Positions 22,621 to 35,929 of a DNA stretch of 64,000 bases are shown here, one piece after another. Under the pieces are notes generated by a model. That model saw only the letters and a program-made list of their open reading frames with translations, ran no database searches and had not been told where the DNA came from. The translations under genes and the position numbers were made by a program. How positions within the stretch are numbered: position 1 is the first letter of the stretch; every line of letters begins with the position of its first letter. The DNA is from Botryotinia globosa (lineage: Eukaryota; Ascomycota; Leotiomycetes; Helotiales; Sclerotiniaceae): contig RCSZ01000008.1 in assembly GCA_014898425.1 (NCBI GenBank), forward strand, positions 1,561,501 through 1,625,500, written 5' to 3'.

Positions 22621-25600
22621 ATGGAAGGTCGGCCACCGCAACTACCGTTCTCGCGGAATACGAACACGGCCTCTCCATACGCGCGTTCTACGTTTCCACC
22701 TGCGCCAAGCGGACAACCTTCACAATACCCCCCGTCGTCGCATCCACCGAGTGGCCCCCCTTCATACCCGGACCATCATCGAAGAACTTCTGATGGGCAA
22801 TACTTTCAGCCGCGTTATCAAGAAGGGCCACCGTTACATGGGGGAGGTCACTCAAGGCACCCGAGCTCTTCCTCGGTTGGGCATTCGACTCCTGTAGGAC
22901 GAGGTATGCCTCCACCATCTTCGCCGCAACAACAACAACAACACCAAGGGCCCATTCAACATGGTTATGGACCACCACATCCTCGAGGACCTTCAGTGTC
23001 TGTTGGGCCCCCGGTCGGGTTTCCCAGTAGCCGAGAGTTGCCCCCGCCTTTGAATAGACCACCTAGCACGGCGGGAACTAACATGTCCATTTCATCTTTA
23101 CTTGGAGGTCCAACACCGACTACTCGTGAACAGATGCCAAGCCAATACACATCCCCAATTACCACATCGGCACCACCTCCCATGTATGGCAGTGCGACGC
23201 ATGCTTCACCCCGCGTTAGCTCGGCGGCAAATGACTATGCGTCTTTTGCACGTCCTCGGACCCCCGATGCGCGGTACGAACACCGAGACCACCGGGCGAA
23301 TTCTGCAGGATCACCACCAGGTACGGGGCAATATGGAACGCCTGATCATCGACATGCTACTCCTCAGCATTACGGTCACAGACCTTCTCAGAATCCAATC
23401 GCCCAGCCCCCGGACGATCGGCGCGACTCGCAAAGCATGAGAGGTAGCAACACGAACATGCCTCCGCGACCAAACAGCCAGCCCATGACATACCATTCTT
23501 CAACGTCTCGCCCTGGAGATCGTTCTGCGTTTCATGGCGAACCACAACTTGGTGGCAGGAGAGTAGAGCAAGACCCTCGAGGGATGGAGACCTTGACTAG
23601 AGGAGAGCCGATTCATCAAAGACCCGGTGGTTTCAGCAGTAGACATGACCCGGTCTTCGAGCACATCGACAGAGAACGAGAGAGGGAGCGAGAGCGAGAG
23701 AGGGAGAGGGATAGGGCGGAGAGGGAGAGGGATAGGGCGGAGAGGGAATCAGCAGCAGCAGCAGCAGCAGCCATGATGTTGAATCACAGGGAGAGAGAGA
23801 GGGAGAGGGAGAGGTCTGCTTCAGAGCGGGAGCAAGCTATGGCCATGCAGGAACAGGCACGACCTGGCATGCACGGGGAGTATCCACACCAAATGTCTCA
23901 ACGAAATCATTCCCAAGTTTATGGTCGTCAACCAGATGCCCGTGAACAAGCAGCTTGGGTACGTCCTGGACATGAACAACAAAGAACTGGGTTTGAGCCA
24001 ACGCCATATGAGCGACCACCACCATCTTATGCACCGCATGGTAATGTCTATGACCAGCCAAGAAGCGCGGCTCCTCAGTATGGTATTCATCCCGCTTATC
24101 AACCTGTCCCCAATCATGATCAACGCGATCCTCGTTACGCTCATGTCTCTCATTATCCGCCACATTCTCAGCAGCAACAAGCAGCTGGTCCAGGACCTCA
24201 TTTTGAGCAAACATTCGAGGACAGATTGCAGCAGCAGCAGCAACAGGAACAGCAATTGGCAGCAAGACAACGTGCGGAAGTCAAAGCTCAACAATCCGCA
24301 TTCGCTGGATCAATCCCACCTAATCCCCAATACCCGCAGCATGGCTCCCCGCAGAGAAGATTGGTTGAAGAAGCACCTCCTCAGATGATGCAGCAACATC
24401 AGAACCAAAGAGGACTTCTAAGTGTTCAAGACAACCGTAGGGGAGGTCGAGTCTCACCTATCCCTCAAGCTGTACAAGGGGCACAGTCACAGCAACCTGG
24501 TCCCGCCGGTGAACCTAGTATCAAGAGTGAGTTTGGTAAGATCTTTCCTGGCATTGGAAGTGGAGTGGCTTTGAGTTTATCTAGTCCCGTTGCGGGATCT
24601 ACTACTGGTGGTTTGCCTTTCTCTGGCTCGCGCCGTGAAGATCTCGATTCTCCTTCTGTTCACAATTCGCCTATTGAAAATGGTAGCTCTACAATACCTC
24701 GTCCATTTGGTAGACGCCGTAAGCTCAAGGAGGAAGATAGAAACGACGACGATAGCAGCACTGGACGACAAACTCCCAATGGCAGAGGCAAGCGTACAAA
24801 ACACGCTGCACATCGACATGCGTACGTTCACATTCCCCACATGATGTTTTTTCAATTTTCTTTTTTTCAATGATCCATCTAACCTGTGCAGTCACCAACA
24901 CCGAGTCGCCGGTGCTTTGGATCACATCCCACCACCTTCATCTCAATCGGCGACGCCCTTCAAAAGCGTCAAGAGAACCAATGGTGATGTATCTCCACCA
25001 CACAGAGAAACTTCTGTTGTTCCGCATCATCATCTCTCGAATGCACAATCTCATCATCACCACCACCACCATCACCATTCTGCAGGACCAAATCACAATT
25101 CCGTAGGACCAAAAGTTCCTCCCCCTATGAACAACCATCTCCATATGCCCAAATATCGAGTTCATTCACAAGAGATTATTGATGATGCTTCACAGCACCC
25201 TCGTTGCCATCTCGGTGGCGAATATTACCAAGCAAATCTCTCATTGTACCGCTCAAACTCTACCGGCGAAGTGCCATACAATCGCGCGTTTGCTGGCACG
25301 AATAGGAGCAGCGCGAATTTCGAAAACCTGATCAATTGCACGTTTACAGTGAAGATTTCCCGTGTTCATCTTCAGCCGCCAAGCAGAGCACAGATCACGG
25401 CTCGGAAGAATCTATGGGGTACCGATGTCTACTCGGATGACTCGGACATCATTGCGGCATTGATTCATCAAGGTTGGATCTGCGGAAAATGGAGCGAAGA
25501 TGTCGATGTCAAACTTTTGGATCTTTATCAAGCAGATGAGGGAATATCTGTAGAGCCAGAACTGGATACGATGGCTGATGGACCGGATGAGTTTTTTGAC

Positions 25601-27038
25601 CGCCCTCCTCCCAGAGGTCCTATGCCAGTTCGTAACAATCGCGATCTTCATGTTACAGTGCTTGTTCTGGGTTGTCTTGATAAGTACTTTAGCACGATCC
25701 GATATGGCATCAAGAGTCGTGAATGGGGAGGCAAGAATACCCGCGCTCACGACGGATTGAGTTACTTGATCATGAACATTAGGTGGGTTGAAGGAGTTAA
25801 TGGGATGGAGCGCGGAAATGTTGCCATGAAACATCACATGGATAGAGAATACCAGGAAGTTGATCGAGACCGCGAGTTGTGGCTGGAAACACAAATGAAC
25901 GGCAATGGGAAGCGAACTGTGGACCATGGAAATGGAGAGGACATGGAAATGGAAGAAAGCAACATGAGAGGTGATGGAGATGCACAACATGTTTTGAGTG
26001 ATGGAGAGATTAGAGGTGTCGGCATGGGGAGTTGGTGGAAGGGAAATTCTCGAGGTTCCCCAAAGCGCCTCAACATCGGAAATGATTCGGCCCCCCAATC
26101 ATCGGTAAATACGAGAGGGGCTGAAAGTTCACCAGGCGCTGCATATCCTTCACTAGCCCGCGGAGTAAGCAGTGCTCCTTTGAACATTGAAATTTAGATA
26201 CGAATTCATCACTAACTTGATGACAGCAGGATTTTACTAAAGCAAAAGCCTCAGCAAATGGAGACAATGCGCAAGATTCTTCGGATTCCGCACCCATCTC
26301 CGACAATAGATACAATGCCAATCCAACTCTGGAATGGGGCCGTGTTCAGGTTCCAGCTGTCAACCCCGTTACGCCACTAGAGAAAGAAGATAACTTGCCA
26401 GTCTCAGCCTCAAAGCCAGAACCGATGGTAGTTGAAGAAACAGCTCCCGCTTCTCAAACCTCAATGCCCAAGGAAACACCCGAAATAGAAAACCTCGCCC
26501 TAGAACCCACAGAAGATCCAAGTCGCGAAAAAGAAGTTGTCAAGGATATTGAATCGACTCAGACCCCAAATCAAGCTATCTCTCAGCCGGAAATTCAATC
26601 AGTCCAACCCAGTCACACACTGGTCCCAGGAAGTAAAAAGCAGGACGGAAACGTTCCGACTGCAGCCGAACCAAAGGGCCAGGAAACCACTGCACAAGTC
26701 GTTCCGGTCGTGGAAGTCCCTACGGCTGCAATTGAAACACAAGCTCAAGCCCAGACTCTCCACACTGGTTCTCCAGAGGTTGGCGCAGGTGTAGTTGCAG
26801 ATGCAGGTTCGTCTGCATCTGCTCCTGTAAGCAGCTAATGCTTGAGAGGTCATGCTATTGGCATTAACGTACCTAAAATGTGCTTTGTCTAATGTTCAAA
26901 TATTCTCCATACCCGCAGGAAAAGTTCAGCAAGATGATCAGTCTCGCCCAGAATGGCAATTGTCTGCAAAAATTTCAGAAAACAGAAACGGTTCTGGGAG
27001 GATTACAGCAGTTACATCTTAACTTTCTTTCAGATTGA
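22621..27038 (+). CDS. RXT3: Rxt3-domain histone deacetylase complex subunit
   Basis: Rxt3 is a subunit of the nuclear Rpd3L histone deacetylase complex. Model: exon 1 22621-24821, exon 2 24892-26164, exon 3 26230-26826, exon 4 26919-27038; about 1396 aa, far longer than the yeast protein (about 294 aa). Exon 1 is low-complexity (Pro, Gln, His, Ser), with a Glu-Arg dipeptide tract at about 23671-23820 and polyAla and polyGln runs. The Rxt3 domain lies in exon 2: INCTFTVKISRVHL, ARKNLWGTDVYSDDSDII, ALIHQGWICGKW, later RYGIKSREWGGKNT and LSYLIMNIRWVEGVN. Donors are GTACGT and GTAAGC (twice). The last junction is uncertain: without the third intron the protein stops at 26838 (26836-26838), and a GTTCGT donor in another phase would end it at 27022. 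The start is the first ATG after a CT-rich leader. Function by homology is firm; the tail is not. Confidence 0.9.
23671..23820 (+). repeat. in-frame GAGAGR tract in RXT3 (Glu-Arg repeat)
   Basis: Hexanucleotide-like GAGAGG/GAGCGA repeats encode RERERERERERERDRAER followed by a run of eight alanines (CAGCAG read as GCAGCA). The tract is likely length-variable between strains and could form a charged single alpha helix. Confidence 0.85.
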
Positions 27039-28079
27039 TAGTGAGCATGCATTCCTCGCGATTCCATCTAGTGTCAAAAATACCTGGAATTTTTATCAAT
27101 GACCATCTCCACTTTACGTATCCGAAACATGACACATAGGATAGCATCTCTACAGATATGCCGCATGCCGAGGGGCAAAAACAATGACCAAACCACCATT
27201 GGAGGATCTTTCTCCAAGACCCCTCAAGAGATGCTCGAGACAATAGTCTACAAGCACCTCAAATCCAAGATCCTTCTTGCCAGTCTGGCGGGCCAGAACA
27301 CAAGAAGAATTCGAGAACTCTCTTAGCACATGAATTTTTGCGAGGAGGATGCACCCCCCCTTTTTTCTGCCTATCTTCGAATGTTCCTTTTTTTTTTACC
27401 TTTTCCTTCAAGAAATACCATCCATCGTTGTATTTCCACGTGAGCAAGGTGTTTGGAGTTCAGCATTCGGATCATCATACTTGCCAAGGCAACTTGAAGA
27501 AGAAGCAATGTTTACCGGCTTGCTAAGCACTTTGCATGCTGGGATTGGGGATTGAGCAGTGGATAGTGCAGCTTGCTGCAAAATACGGAGAGATAGTACG
27601 TTGGTACAGCAGTTGGGTGGAGAAGTGGAGGAGTGAACATGGTGGAAGCTAGTACAGCAAGTAAGCCCAAGAGGCAGATGTCGATCTGGCGGATTTTTCC
27701 TGATCGATTGATCGAAGCGTTGAGATACATATCTGCGTAGATGGATAAATACAAAATTGAAAAACATGTTAAAAATTCATGACGAGTGTTGTATAATAAA
27801 TGTATAGCCGTGTGGTAGTGTGACACCGAAAGTGAAAAAAGAACCTGCTGTATAAAGTAATAAGTAATACGACTACGAGTATGAGTAAACTGTGAAGAAA
27901 CCCCACCCCCGCCCAAGTACACCGTGCGCCGCAACCCCGCCAAGACACTAGCGCTAATGCATGTATCTATCATGTGCGATCAGTCACATGATTGAATATA
28001 TCTCTCCTCCCTCAAGCTCCCGGTGAATCCCGATTCTGTTTTTACTCTTTGCTTTTCATTTCTTCTGTTTAATTTGTTT

Positions 28080-28215
28080 TCCCTCTCTCTATCTCTCCCT
28101 CTCTTTATCTCTCCCTCTCTCCCTCTCTCCATCTCTCCCTCTCTCCATCTCTCCCTCTCTCCATCTCTCCCTCTCTTCATCTCTCCCTCTCTCCCTCTCT
28201 CCCTCTCTTCTTCTT
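28080..28215. repeat. CTCTCCCTCTCTCCATCT polypyrimidine tract
   Basis: About 135 bp of almost pure C and T on the plus strand, in units of CTCTCCCT, CTCTCCAT and CTCTTCAT. Strand-asymmetric mirror repeats of this kind can adopt triplex (H-DNA). Confidence 0.9.
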
Positions 28216-28489
28216 CTTCTTTAATTTCCATTTATACCTATCAGTAGTTAGAGTAAAAAGATAAGTATATAATATCTAATATTTAGTATTTAGTATTTAT
28301 ATATTTATTAAGGTATAGATAGATATCTCGTATATTCTTTTTTTCTTTCTTTTATAAGTATATGGGTTGTTGAGTATATGGGTTATTGAGTATATAAATA
28401 AATGAATAAAACTAGTATAATACTTCTTCTATTCTTCTTCTCCTTCTCATTCTCATTCTTATTCTCATTCTCATTCTTAACTTTGTATT

Positions 28490-28710
28490 AAATCACTACT
28501 TTATTATCTATTATTTACTATTTATTATTTATTATCTATTATTTATTATCTACTATCTACTATTTACTATCTACTATCTACTATCTATTATCTACTATCT
28601 ATTATCTACTATCTACTATTTATTATCTATTATTTACTATCTACTATCTACTATCTATTATCTACTACCTACTATCTACTATCTACTACCTACTATTTAC
28701 TACCTACTAC
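28490..28710. repeat. CTA/TTA-type degenerate microsatellite
   Basis: About 220 bp of TATTATCTATTATTTACTAT-like sequence, with ACTATCT and ATTATCT heptamers repeated in no fixed order. The plus strand lacks G almost completely. Confidence 0.85.
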
Positions 28711-29778
28711 TGTGAGCAAAACTTCGTATTAATTACATGGCTCATTCTTATAGCTAGTATTTATAACCCTTTCTTTTATAGTTTAAAAACATTAGTCAAT
28801 TCCCACCCATTCAACTTCTAGTATATCTAATAAAACACTATATAAAGCCTCCCCTTTCTCTCCTTTATTTAAAACAATATACTATAATAACTTTCCTATG
28901 GTATATATGAAGAACGACTCTATAACCCTATCACTTTCTACTCTTTTATACTACCTACCTACTATCTAACATCTAACATCCCTCTCTCACCCTACTCCTC
29001 CTTCTAAGCTTTTAAATATTCCACAAATGCGACAAATGCAACAAATTCGACAGATTTATAATTTCTAACTTGATGTCTAGAAGTTTAGTATGTAGTATTA
29101 AGTGTAGGTGGATATGATATAGATTACTCTAAAAATCTTCTATAAGTATCTACCTACCTACTTATCAAGCTACCTACCTAGCTAATAAGTAAACAATAAC
29201 ACCTACAAGGTCCTCATTGAAAATTGAAATCTTCCCTCCTTACTATTATCTTATTATAATCATTCCCATCATCCACCTCAGTAGCTACTCCCAGTGAGCT
29301 GTCCCCATCATTACATTAGGTTGCCATGTATTAACAAATACATTCACCCGGTGACCTGTCCCATGTTTTTCTTACTCTCGTTTTCTTTCATATCTCTCGG
29401 GACTCACTCAAACTTCACACACCCAAGTTCACATAATCGAGAATTTAAAGCTATGAGTTTCAATGTACAGCTTCAGGTAATGGATATTTATTTGTTTCGA
29501 TTCAGAAGAATAAGCAAATTTTGTATGTACTCGTGTCTGCAACTTCCAAAAGAAAAGCAGGTGTGGTATCGTGTTTTCATTTCTCCATCCCTTGATCTCT
29601 CTGATTTATCGTTCATTTCATCTAGCAACTCCCCCCCTCCCCTCTCCACTTCTCTCCTTGTCTTATTTCAATTTGTTTCGCACAGGTGTACAGCCTATAA
29701 TGTACGTCATCTCCGTATACATTGCTTAAACAGTCGTCTTCGCTCCGCCATACTCCATCTTCATGCCATGTTACAAGT

Positions 29779-32480
29779 TTATCTGATGACAGCGCCCTCC
29801 TTGTCAATCCCCTCCAAACCCTCCAGAATATCACTTCCACCTAGTAAGCCCTCACCTCCACTTGTAGCCTTCATACTACTCGTCCACACCTCATGAAACT
29901 TAACACTCTCATCACTACTAGCCACGACCAAGCAACCTTCTTGGGCCGTTCTTGTCAAGGCTCTTCCCCCCTCCCTACTACTATGGCTTTCATTTGGGCC
30001 ACCTGGATATGGAATCGCAAATAGTGCTCGATGCTCGCCTTCCCATGGAATAGCAGCTACTTGCTTACAGTCTGGCCAGCTAAAAACGGCGATTCGATAT
30101 GGATGTTCAGGTTGCGCATACCCGAATGTGGCTGCGATCTCGCGACGAGTGGTGGACCAGATAAGAGAAGTAACCTGGGCTGCTACACTAATGGTAGCTA
30201 GGCAGGCTCCGGAAGAGGTGTGAAAGAAATGGATGCATTTATCGTTGCTTCCACCGCCAGTTGCGATGAGGCCATCTCTCCAGGGGCAAAACGCAATTGC
30301 CTTGACAGCGGCTCCATGAACCCAACGATGTTTCTCTGCCCCTGAAGTGATTTCTTTAACACGACTTTGACCCGCAACACTGTGTATGCGACGCATACCT
30401 GCCGTGGCAAGGAATACTTCTTCTGCGGTACCGAGTTGACCACGGGAAGGCCGAGTGACTTCGTGTGTGCGGAAGAGACAGCAAAGGTTATCATTACCTC
30501 CAGTTGCGAATGACGAGCCATCTGTGGAAAATGAGAGACCACATATCTGTTGGGTGTGAATGGAGATCTTTGCAATAAGTGTCATAGAGCCAGACCAACC
30601 ATCGCGAGTTATTTCCCATGCATCAGGCCATTCAACAGCATAGTAGTATATATTTCCTTGTTCATCTCCGACAATCAGATCTTCTGTCTTCACCATAATA
30701 CCCGAAGCCAGTGGATTCCGGGAAGGTCGCATTGTTATCGAGGGTCTCCAAGTGACGCAAGCTATAGGACAAGGCTGTTGGACCTCGAACCTAGGCAATA
30801 AACTATCATAGAGCGATAACAAACTCAGTGATCCATCAGACCTGCCAAAGGCGAGTATTGATTTGGCTCCTTGCGTGGATGAGAATGCCAGCGATGTCAA
30901 CCAAGATGCATTTGAAGTACCACCGTGAAGTAAATGAACTCCTGCCATTTCGGACCATGCATAAAGCAATGAGCCCAGACCAACGGCCAATGTATGACTT
31001 GTTCCAGAGTATGCGAGAACCGAGCAATAGAAGTCATCTCGTAAATTTGGTGCGTCCAGAACTGTGCTGAAGATTAGTAAAGACCATATAGCTGCGAATG
31101 CAAAACTTATTTGAAAGGAGCAACGGGAAGCGTGCGAGGTTCTTGTGGCAATTGTTGCTCTATGTGGTCATCAGAATCCCAATCCATACATATGGAAAGC
31201 ATGAAACAAAATTACGGACTTTGTTCCGGTCCACCAAGCACCCACTCTGTTCCATTCCATGTAGTTTTAGTATTGAATATATGCCTCTTGGACCTAGAAT
31301 CGAGTGGAGTGGTGGGTGGTGTGGCTAATGGGTCTCGAAATTCAAAAACGCGCTTTGTACGGTCAATATCTAATGCTTGTGCCAGCCTGTCTTCATGTTT
31401 TTCAAAATCTTCTTGTGCTTTTGGACGTGAAGCGGAGAAGGATGTTGTATATAATGGTGCGTTAGTTCCACTGCCGAGCATACCGCCACGTCCATCTGAG
31501 ATGCCAGCGCTCACAGGAGCCACTCCTCCGACGGCCCATACGGTTCCTACACTGACCTGCGGTAATCAGTACGGCAGAGAAATGATGAACGTTTCTTAAA
31601 TTTCCATCTTGCACAGCTATTTGCTAATAGGCGGAAAGAACCATTGGAAATATGGACATCGAACTTGCACTCACCTGCCTCTCCCCAAAGGGTGTTGTTG
31701 GAGCACTTCTCTGAAAAATAAGGGCAGTGGCACCTATGAATTAATCAGAATGGAAATCAGTTAATCATGATCTGTTTCATACCTCTGCCGCGATTTGCAG
31801 AAACAATTCTTCTGGAATCGGGTCGAGAAGCAAGGGGAATTGGTGATGTAGCACGTCGGCGTGGGTTGAAAGCATCAAGGCTTGCACTGCTATGTCTCAT
31901 TAATCTTTCATAAGGCGAAAGACTTCCAGGATCTTTATTAGCACGAAAGCTTTGTGTCGCGGAATCAGATCTTTTTAGAACAGGAAGAAATCGATCCGGA
32001 GAATGCAAGGAGCTAGCGGACTTTCTAGTTGGGGTCGAGTCAACTGACGTTCGAGCCCGGAGCGCGTTGGAAAGAGTTGGTCTTGACTTGGTATTGGGGC
32101 GAGGTACCGTCGAAGAGGATGAAATAACTGGAGTTTTGGGGCTATCTGATGATCCATCAAACCGAAGACTATTTGGGGCAATATTTGACAGATTTTGGTC
32201 AAAAGGAACTCCGTTGATCACACTTTTGATTCGCATGGAAAGACTCGTTTTCCACTCTTTCCCATTTTCATCTCGGAACTGTGGCAGGAGAGAGTCATGA
32301 GTCGAAGGAGTGTCTGCAAATCTGTAAGACAATGACATGCATCAAAAGGTAGACACGGCGCTCACCACTCAATATACTTAACCTTCGCCTGGGAGATGAA
32401 CTGTCATAACCTGAGTCGTCCGGAGAACAGAGGATCTTTGGAGAGCTATTGATCCACCCATCATTATAAAAGGAAGACAT
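29779..32480 (-). CDS. AMA1: Ama1-type activator of the anaphase-promoting complex (WD40)
   Basis: A Cdc20/Fizzy-family activator that brings substrates to APC/C; the Ama1 branch acts in meiosis and sporulation. Model: exons 32480-32366, 32313-31783, 31733-31675, 31556-31220 and 31061-29779; 774 aa. The phases agree at every junction. Near residue 150 is a C-box-like SPDRFLPVLKRSD (canonical DRFIPxR), followed by LSPYERLMRH. TKRVFEFRDPL and WNGTEWVLGG precede the propeller entry, ILDAPNLRDDFYCSVLAYSG then TLAVGLGSLLYAWSE. The WD repeats include QICGLSFSTDGSSFATGGND and VKAIAFCPWRDGLIATGGGS. The last residues are Ile-Arg, the IR tail that docks to APC3. The ATG at 32480 is the first true ATG in frame. 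Cdc20 or Cdh1 identity is less likely because of the long N-terminal part and the YAWSE wording. The first intron acceptor (GCAG at 32314) was chosen because the nearer AG breaks the frame. Confidence 0.8.
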
Positions 32481-33192
32481 AGCAATGCTATGAAGATTGA
32501 CAATCGAGGAGGACAACGATAAGATGCAAAGGAACAGCGGCTTATCGACGCTCTCTCGTGAAAAGGAACAATGGAAAGTAAATAGAAATATTGAACCTCA
32601 CGCTGATTTCCTGAACGAAGAGAGAGTAATAGGTAGGTCCGTAAGTTTCCAGCGGGGAATTCCCTTGAAGCTATCCTATGACTTCTTCCTGACGATGGCT
32701 AAAGAATGTCGACCGGATAAGGGCACCGGCGAAGCCTATGGTGAGACAATAGCACAAATAAAATGACCCTCAGAAACATTCAAACCAGGCATTACCGATA
32801 ATGTACTGCTGCACTGCTGAAGTTAGTAATACTGTAAGAATGGTGATAATCCTTCGGTCCCGTTGTTGGACATATGAAGAGAGGAGAATTAGCTAGGAGA
32901 ACATAAAAACAAGACATGGGACGAGAGACATTGATGGATGTTATCGGAAGCAAGTACTAACAACGTGAACCGATCTTGAGCCGATATTGTGCCGACATAC
33001 ACATATGTACGAGTAGTCGATCGGAGCTTACATGACAAAGCTCCGGCCCCACTTTCCAACTTCATGAGTCGCACTTTCCAAGAGCTACCTAGGTATCTAC
33101 TGGGTATCTCACAAGGCTGAACTGCCAGCCACCCCGCCAACTATCATTCAGCCAGTTTGTCGCCTCTAAGAATAGAAAGAGAAGTTCTCAAG
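32481..33192. promoter_or_regulatory. shared divergent promoter region, AMA1-like / BET4
   Basis: About 0.7 kb between two head-to-head genes. An overlapping 89-codon plus frame at 32497 starts with TTG and has no homology that I can see. No specific factor site was recognised. Confidence 0.45.
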
Positions 33193-34560
33193 ATGGCAAG
33201 CGTATGTCACTTAAGACTTCGTGATAGCTTGAGACTGATTTAATTTATAGCATGGAATGCCACGAATTGCGACGACTGAACAAAAATCAATCACAGCGCA
33301 GCTAAAGGAGCAAAAGGATATTGAAGAATACAAAGCTTTGGTAGAACTGATTCAGCTCAAGGTATGTCAATACTCAGTTGACTGATGGTATTTCTAATGT
33401 TTAGAAAGGTTGCAGAGCGCCAATATACTCGCGAGGTACTTGGCCTAACTTCCAAACTACTATCAAAGAATCCCGAATACTATACGATATGGAACATCCG
33501 CAGGCGTTTGCTAATTCATGGATTATTCTCGAAACCATCGGAGTCATCATCGGAATTGGATACCCAATTGCCTTCTTCTGGGCTGTCCGAGAACTCGACG
33601 TCTGGCGTAATCTCATCCTCCTCTACCTCTGCGTCTTCCGAGGACTTGACCAAGACCCGGGCAGACCCGCACCACCTGAATCCTGGGAAGAATTCTACGA
33701 TTCTTGATTTGATACAGGCAGACTTAGACTTTATATTTCCATTGATGTTGGGCTGGCCAAAATGTTATTGGATATGGAACTATCGATTGTGGTTATTAAA
33801 GGAAGCAAATGACAGATTGGCTGCCGATGTTGCGAGAGGATTGTGGCAGCGCGAACTTGTTTTAGTGGGAAAGATGTTGACAAGAGATAATCGAAATTTC
33901 CATGGCTGGGGATATCGACGTACTGTTGTTTCACAATTAGAGGATCCCAAATTGAATGGCTCAAGCATGGTCGAATCGGAATTTGCATACACTACCAGAA
34001 TGATCAATGCAGAGTTGAAGAACTTCTCAGCTTGGCACAACCGAAGTAAACTAATACCAAGACTGCTCGACGAGAGGCAAGCGACGGCGACTGAGAGGCG
34101 GCAATTTTTAGATGATGGTACACTTGAGTCCAGTATGTTGCGTTACAAGTTATGCTAACATTCTTCAGAGTTTGATCTTATCACTAAAGCTATGTGGAAT
34201 GATGCGTATCCGTATGATCAGTCTGTATGGTTCTACCATCAATTTCTCATGTCAACTCTCACTGAGTCTGTTGGTCATGCAACCATAACTCCAAACTTTT
34301 GTCGAGAAGATCGTATTCAATATATCAAGCAGCAACTTATCAATCTGAGGGATTTTCTTGATGGAGGCGAGGACTGTAAGTGGGTTTTTGATGCTTTGTT
34401 TGAGTACACACTTGTTGTATGTGAAATGGAAATGCGCCTGCCTGAACATGATGAATTACAAGATTGTAAAGCCTGGCTTTCGGAATTGAGAAAGCTTGAT
34501 CCTATGAGAGCTGGTAGGTGGGACGGTCTTGAGGCCATTTTACGAAAGTCGACCGCGTAA
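33193..34560 (+). CDS. BET4: Rab geranylgeranyltransferase alpha subunit
   Basis: The alpha subunit of Rab GGTase (with Bet2 and the escort protein Mrs6) attaches geranylgeranyl groups to Rab GTPases in the cytosol, which is needed for vesicle traffic. Model: exon 1 33193-33201 (only ATGGCAAGC), exon 2 33251-33361, exon 3 33409-34117, exon 4 34169-34560; 406 aa. Protein prenyltransferase alpha repeats (W-x-x-R type) are clear: YYTIWNIRRRLL, YWIWNYRLWLL, FHGWGYRRTVV, FSAWHNRSKLI and QSVWFYHQFLM. A Ser-rich insert of about 45 residues lies between repeats 1 and 2. The third exon uses acceptor AAAG at 33408 rather than the nearer TTAG, because only this keeps LIQLK-VAERQYTREVL in frame. The 9-bp first exon is unusual but occurs in fungal homologues. 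Farnesyltransferase alpha is less likely, given the start MASHGMPR. Confidence 0.93.
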
Positions 34561-34939
34561 ATCATATCAGTCACTTTATGGAAAATGATTTTGCATTGGG
34601 AGATGTGAAGACTTCTTAGGTTCAAATTTTACTTGGGGACCCAATGACTAATTTTCATTCACATGTTCAAACTTTTGATGTCAGAGGAAACGTATCAGGG
34701 AAATCGGAAGGATACACCCAAATAAAAATTCCACACACAAAGTTCAAAATGGCATAGTTTTCCGAAACAGTTTCTTAATTGCCTTTCAACGCAACATTTA
34801 TTCATGAAGGCTTGTCAAACACGGGATTTGGTCTCGCCAGCGTTTTCCGGACCTCTTCACGAGCATAACCTCTCACAGCGACAAAAACAAACCCGAACGC
34901 TTGCCCTTGTTTCCAAAAACAACTCAAGCCCACAACGCC
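34561..34939. other. short convergent intergenic spacer
   Basis: About 380 bp between the BET4 stop and the 3' end of the next minus-strand gene. No feature seen. Confidence 0.5.
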
Positions 34940-35929
34940 TCAAACCAAAGACACCGCATTATCGTTAACCTCTACCTGTTGAAGATATTGTCCGTTTCTT
35001 CGGTTCTGGAGAAAGTCCACTGCCCAATTGAGCATCATCCAAACGCCAACACTTAAGGGGAAGATACATAGCACCAACTCCACAGGATTAAAACCTATCC
35101 AATATCCATACGCTTGAATTAGCAGAAGCCACGACGGACATGAAGAGTCGGGCCCATGTGACATCCATAAAAATATTGTGAGAGTGAAAACACCTGTTGC
35201 GAGGATGAAGCTGCAGAATATAATGACATCATGTGAAGACGTGAATTGAAGATCTAAGGAGTTCAGAATGGAAGTGGTGATCTCCAATTGTTAGAGTCAC
35301 TCTATGATGATGGTTTGGGAAAGACTTACTGTGGACATAGTGGAGCTGGGTGTCTCTAGATTTCTGCTATAATTCAGGCAGATGAAGGCTGCGCTCATGA
35401 GAAGCGAAGAGCTGATATTTAGGAGTGCGAAAGTCAAGAGAAAGAGAGATTGGCATGATGGCCGGCGGGACATAATGGTCAAAATTGAAGTATGGGAATC
35501 TTGAATCCGGGGTTCCATTTTATGAATGTTTGGATTGATATAAGTTGATAGAAACTCGGATCTCAAAGCCCATTTCCCGATGAAGAGAGATGCATCTGGG
35601 GGTAAAAATTGACACAAATGGAAGTCACCGCATTGGTGGATGGGCTTCTCATTCTCCATCTTCAGAATATATTCTGGTTTTCCCATGGGCAAGGTTCTGA
35701 GTATGCTACTACTGCAAAGTCAACAACATTACTCAGCATCAACAATGATTATCGGAACTTACGAAATATTGCTCGTTTCGATTTCGATGATATCGCTTGC
35801 AAATCGAAGTTGGTTTTTGTGTTCCCGATGATTGCTTGAACCATTCTCTACTCTGGGGTGTACTGCTGATATATGAAGGGAGCGAGAAGGCTGCACAACT
35901 TGCGGGATCAAAACTTTTCGTATACGCAT
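34940..35929 (-). CDS. hypothetical multi-pass membrane protein
   Basis: No family recognised. Model: exon 1 35929-35763, exon 2 35711-35330, exon 3 35281-34940; 296 aa, with donors GTAAGT in both introns and acceptors TTTGCAG and TTGGAG. The frame is kept at both junctions, which supports the model although the GAG acceptor is weak. Hydrophobic segments are SLFLLTFALLNISSSLLMSA in exon 2, and DVIIFCSFILATGVFTLTIF, WLLLIQAYGYWIGFN and VELVLCIFPLSVGVWMML in exon 3, so about four TM helices. The N-terminal about 130 residues are hydrophilic, and translation could begin later (for example at MENEKP, or at MEPRIQ in exon 2). The gene is divergent to another small membrane protein at 36.5 kb. Confidence 0.5.

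Larger units (their letters stand above)
27039..29778. other. intergenic, simple sequence rich
   Basis: No convincing gene. A 153-codon minus frame at 27512-27973 has no domain and an unlikely composition. Most of the right half is low-complexity pyrimidine and TA-rich DNA. Confidence 0.55.

Noticed and set aside
27512..27973. 153-codon minus-strand frame
   Set aside because: No domain, poor composition and no supporting exon structure.
32497..32766. 89-codon plus-strand frame overlapping the start of the AMA1-like gene
   Set aside because: Starts at TTG, overlaps exon 1 antisense and has no recognisable domain.
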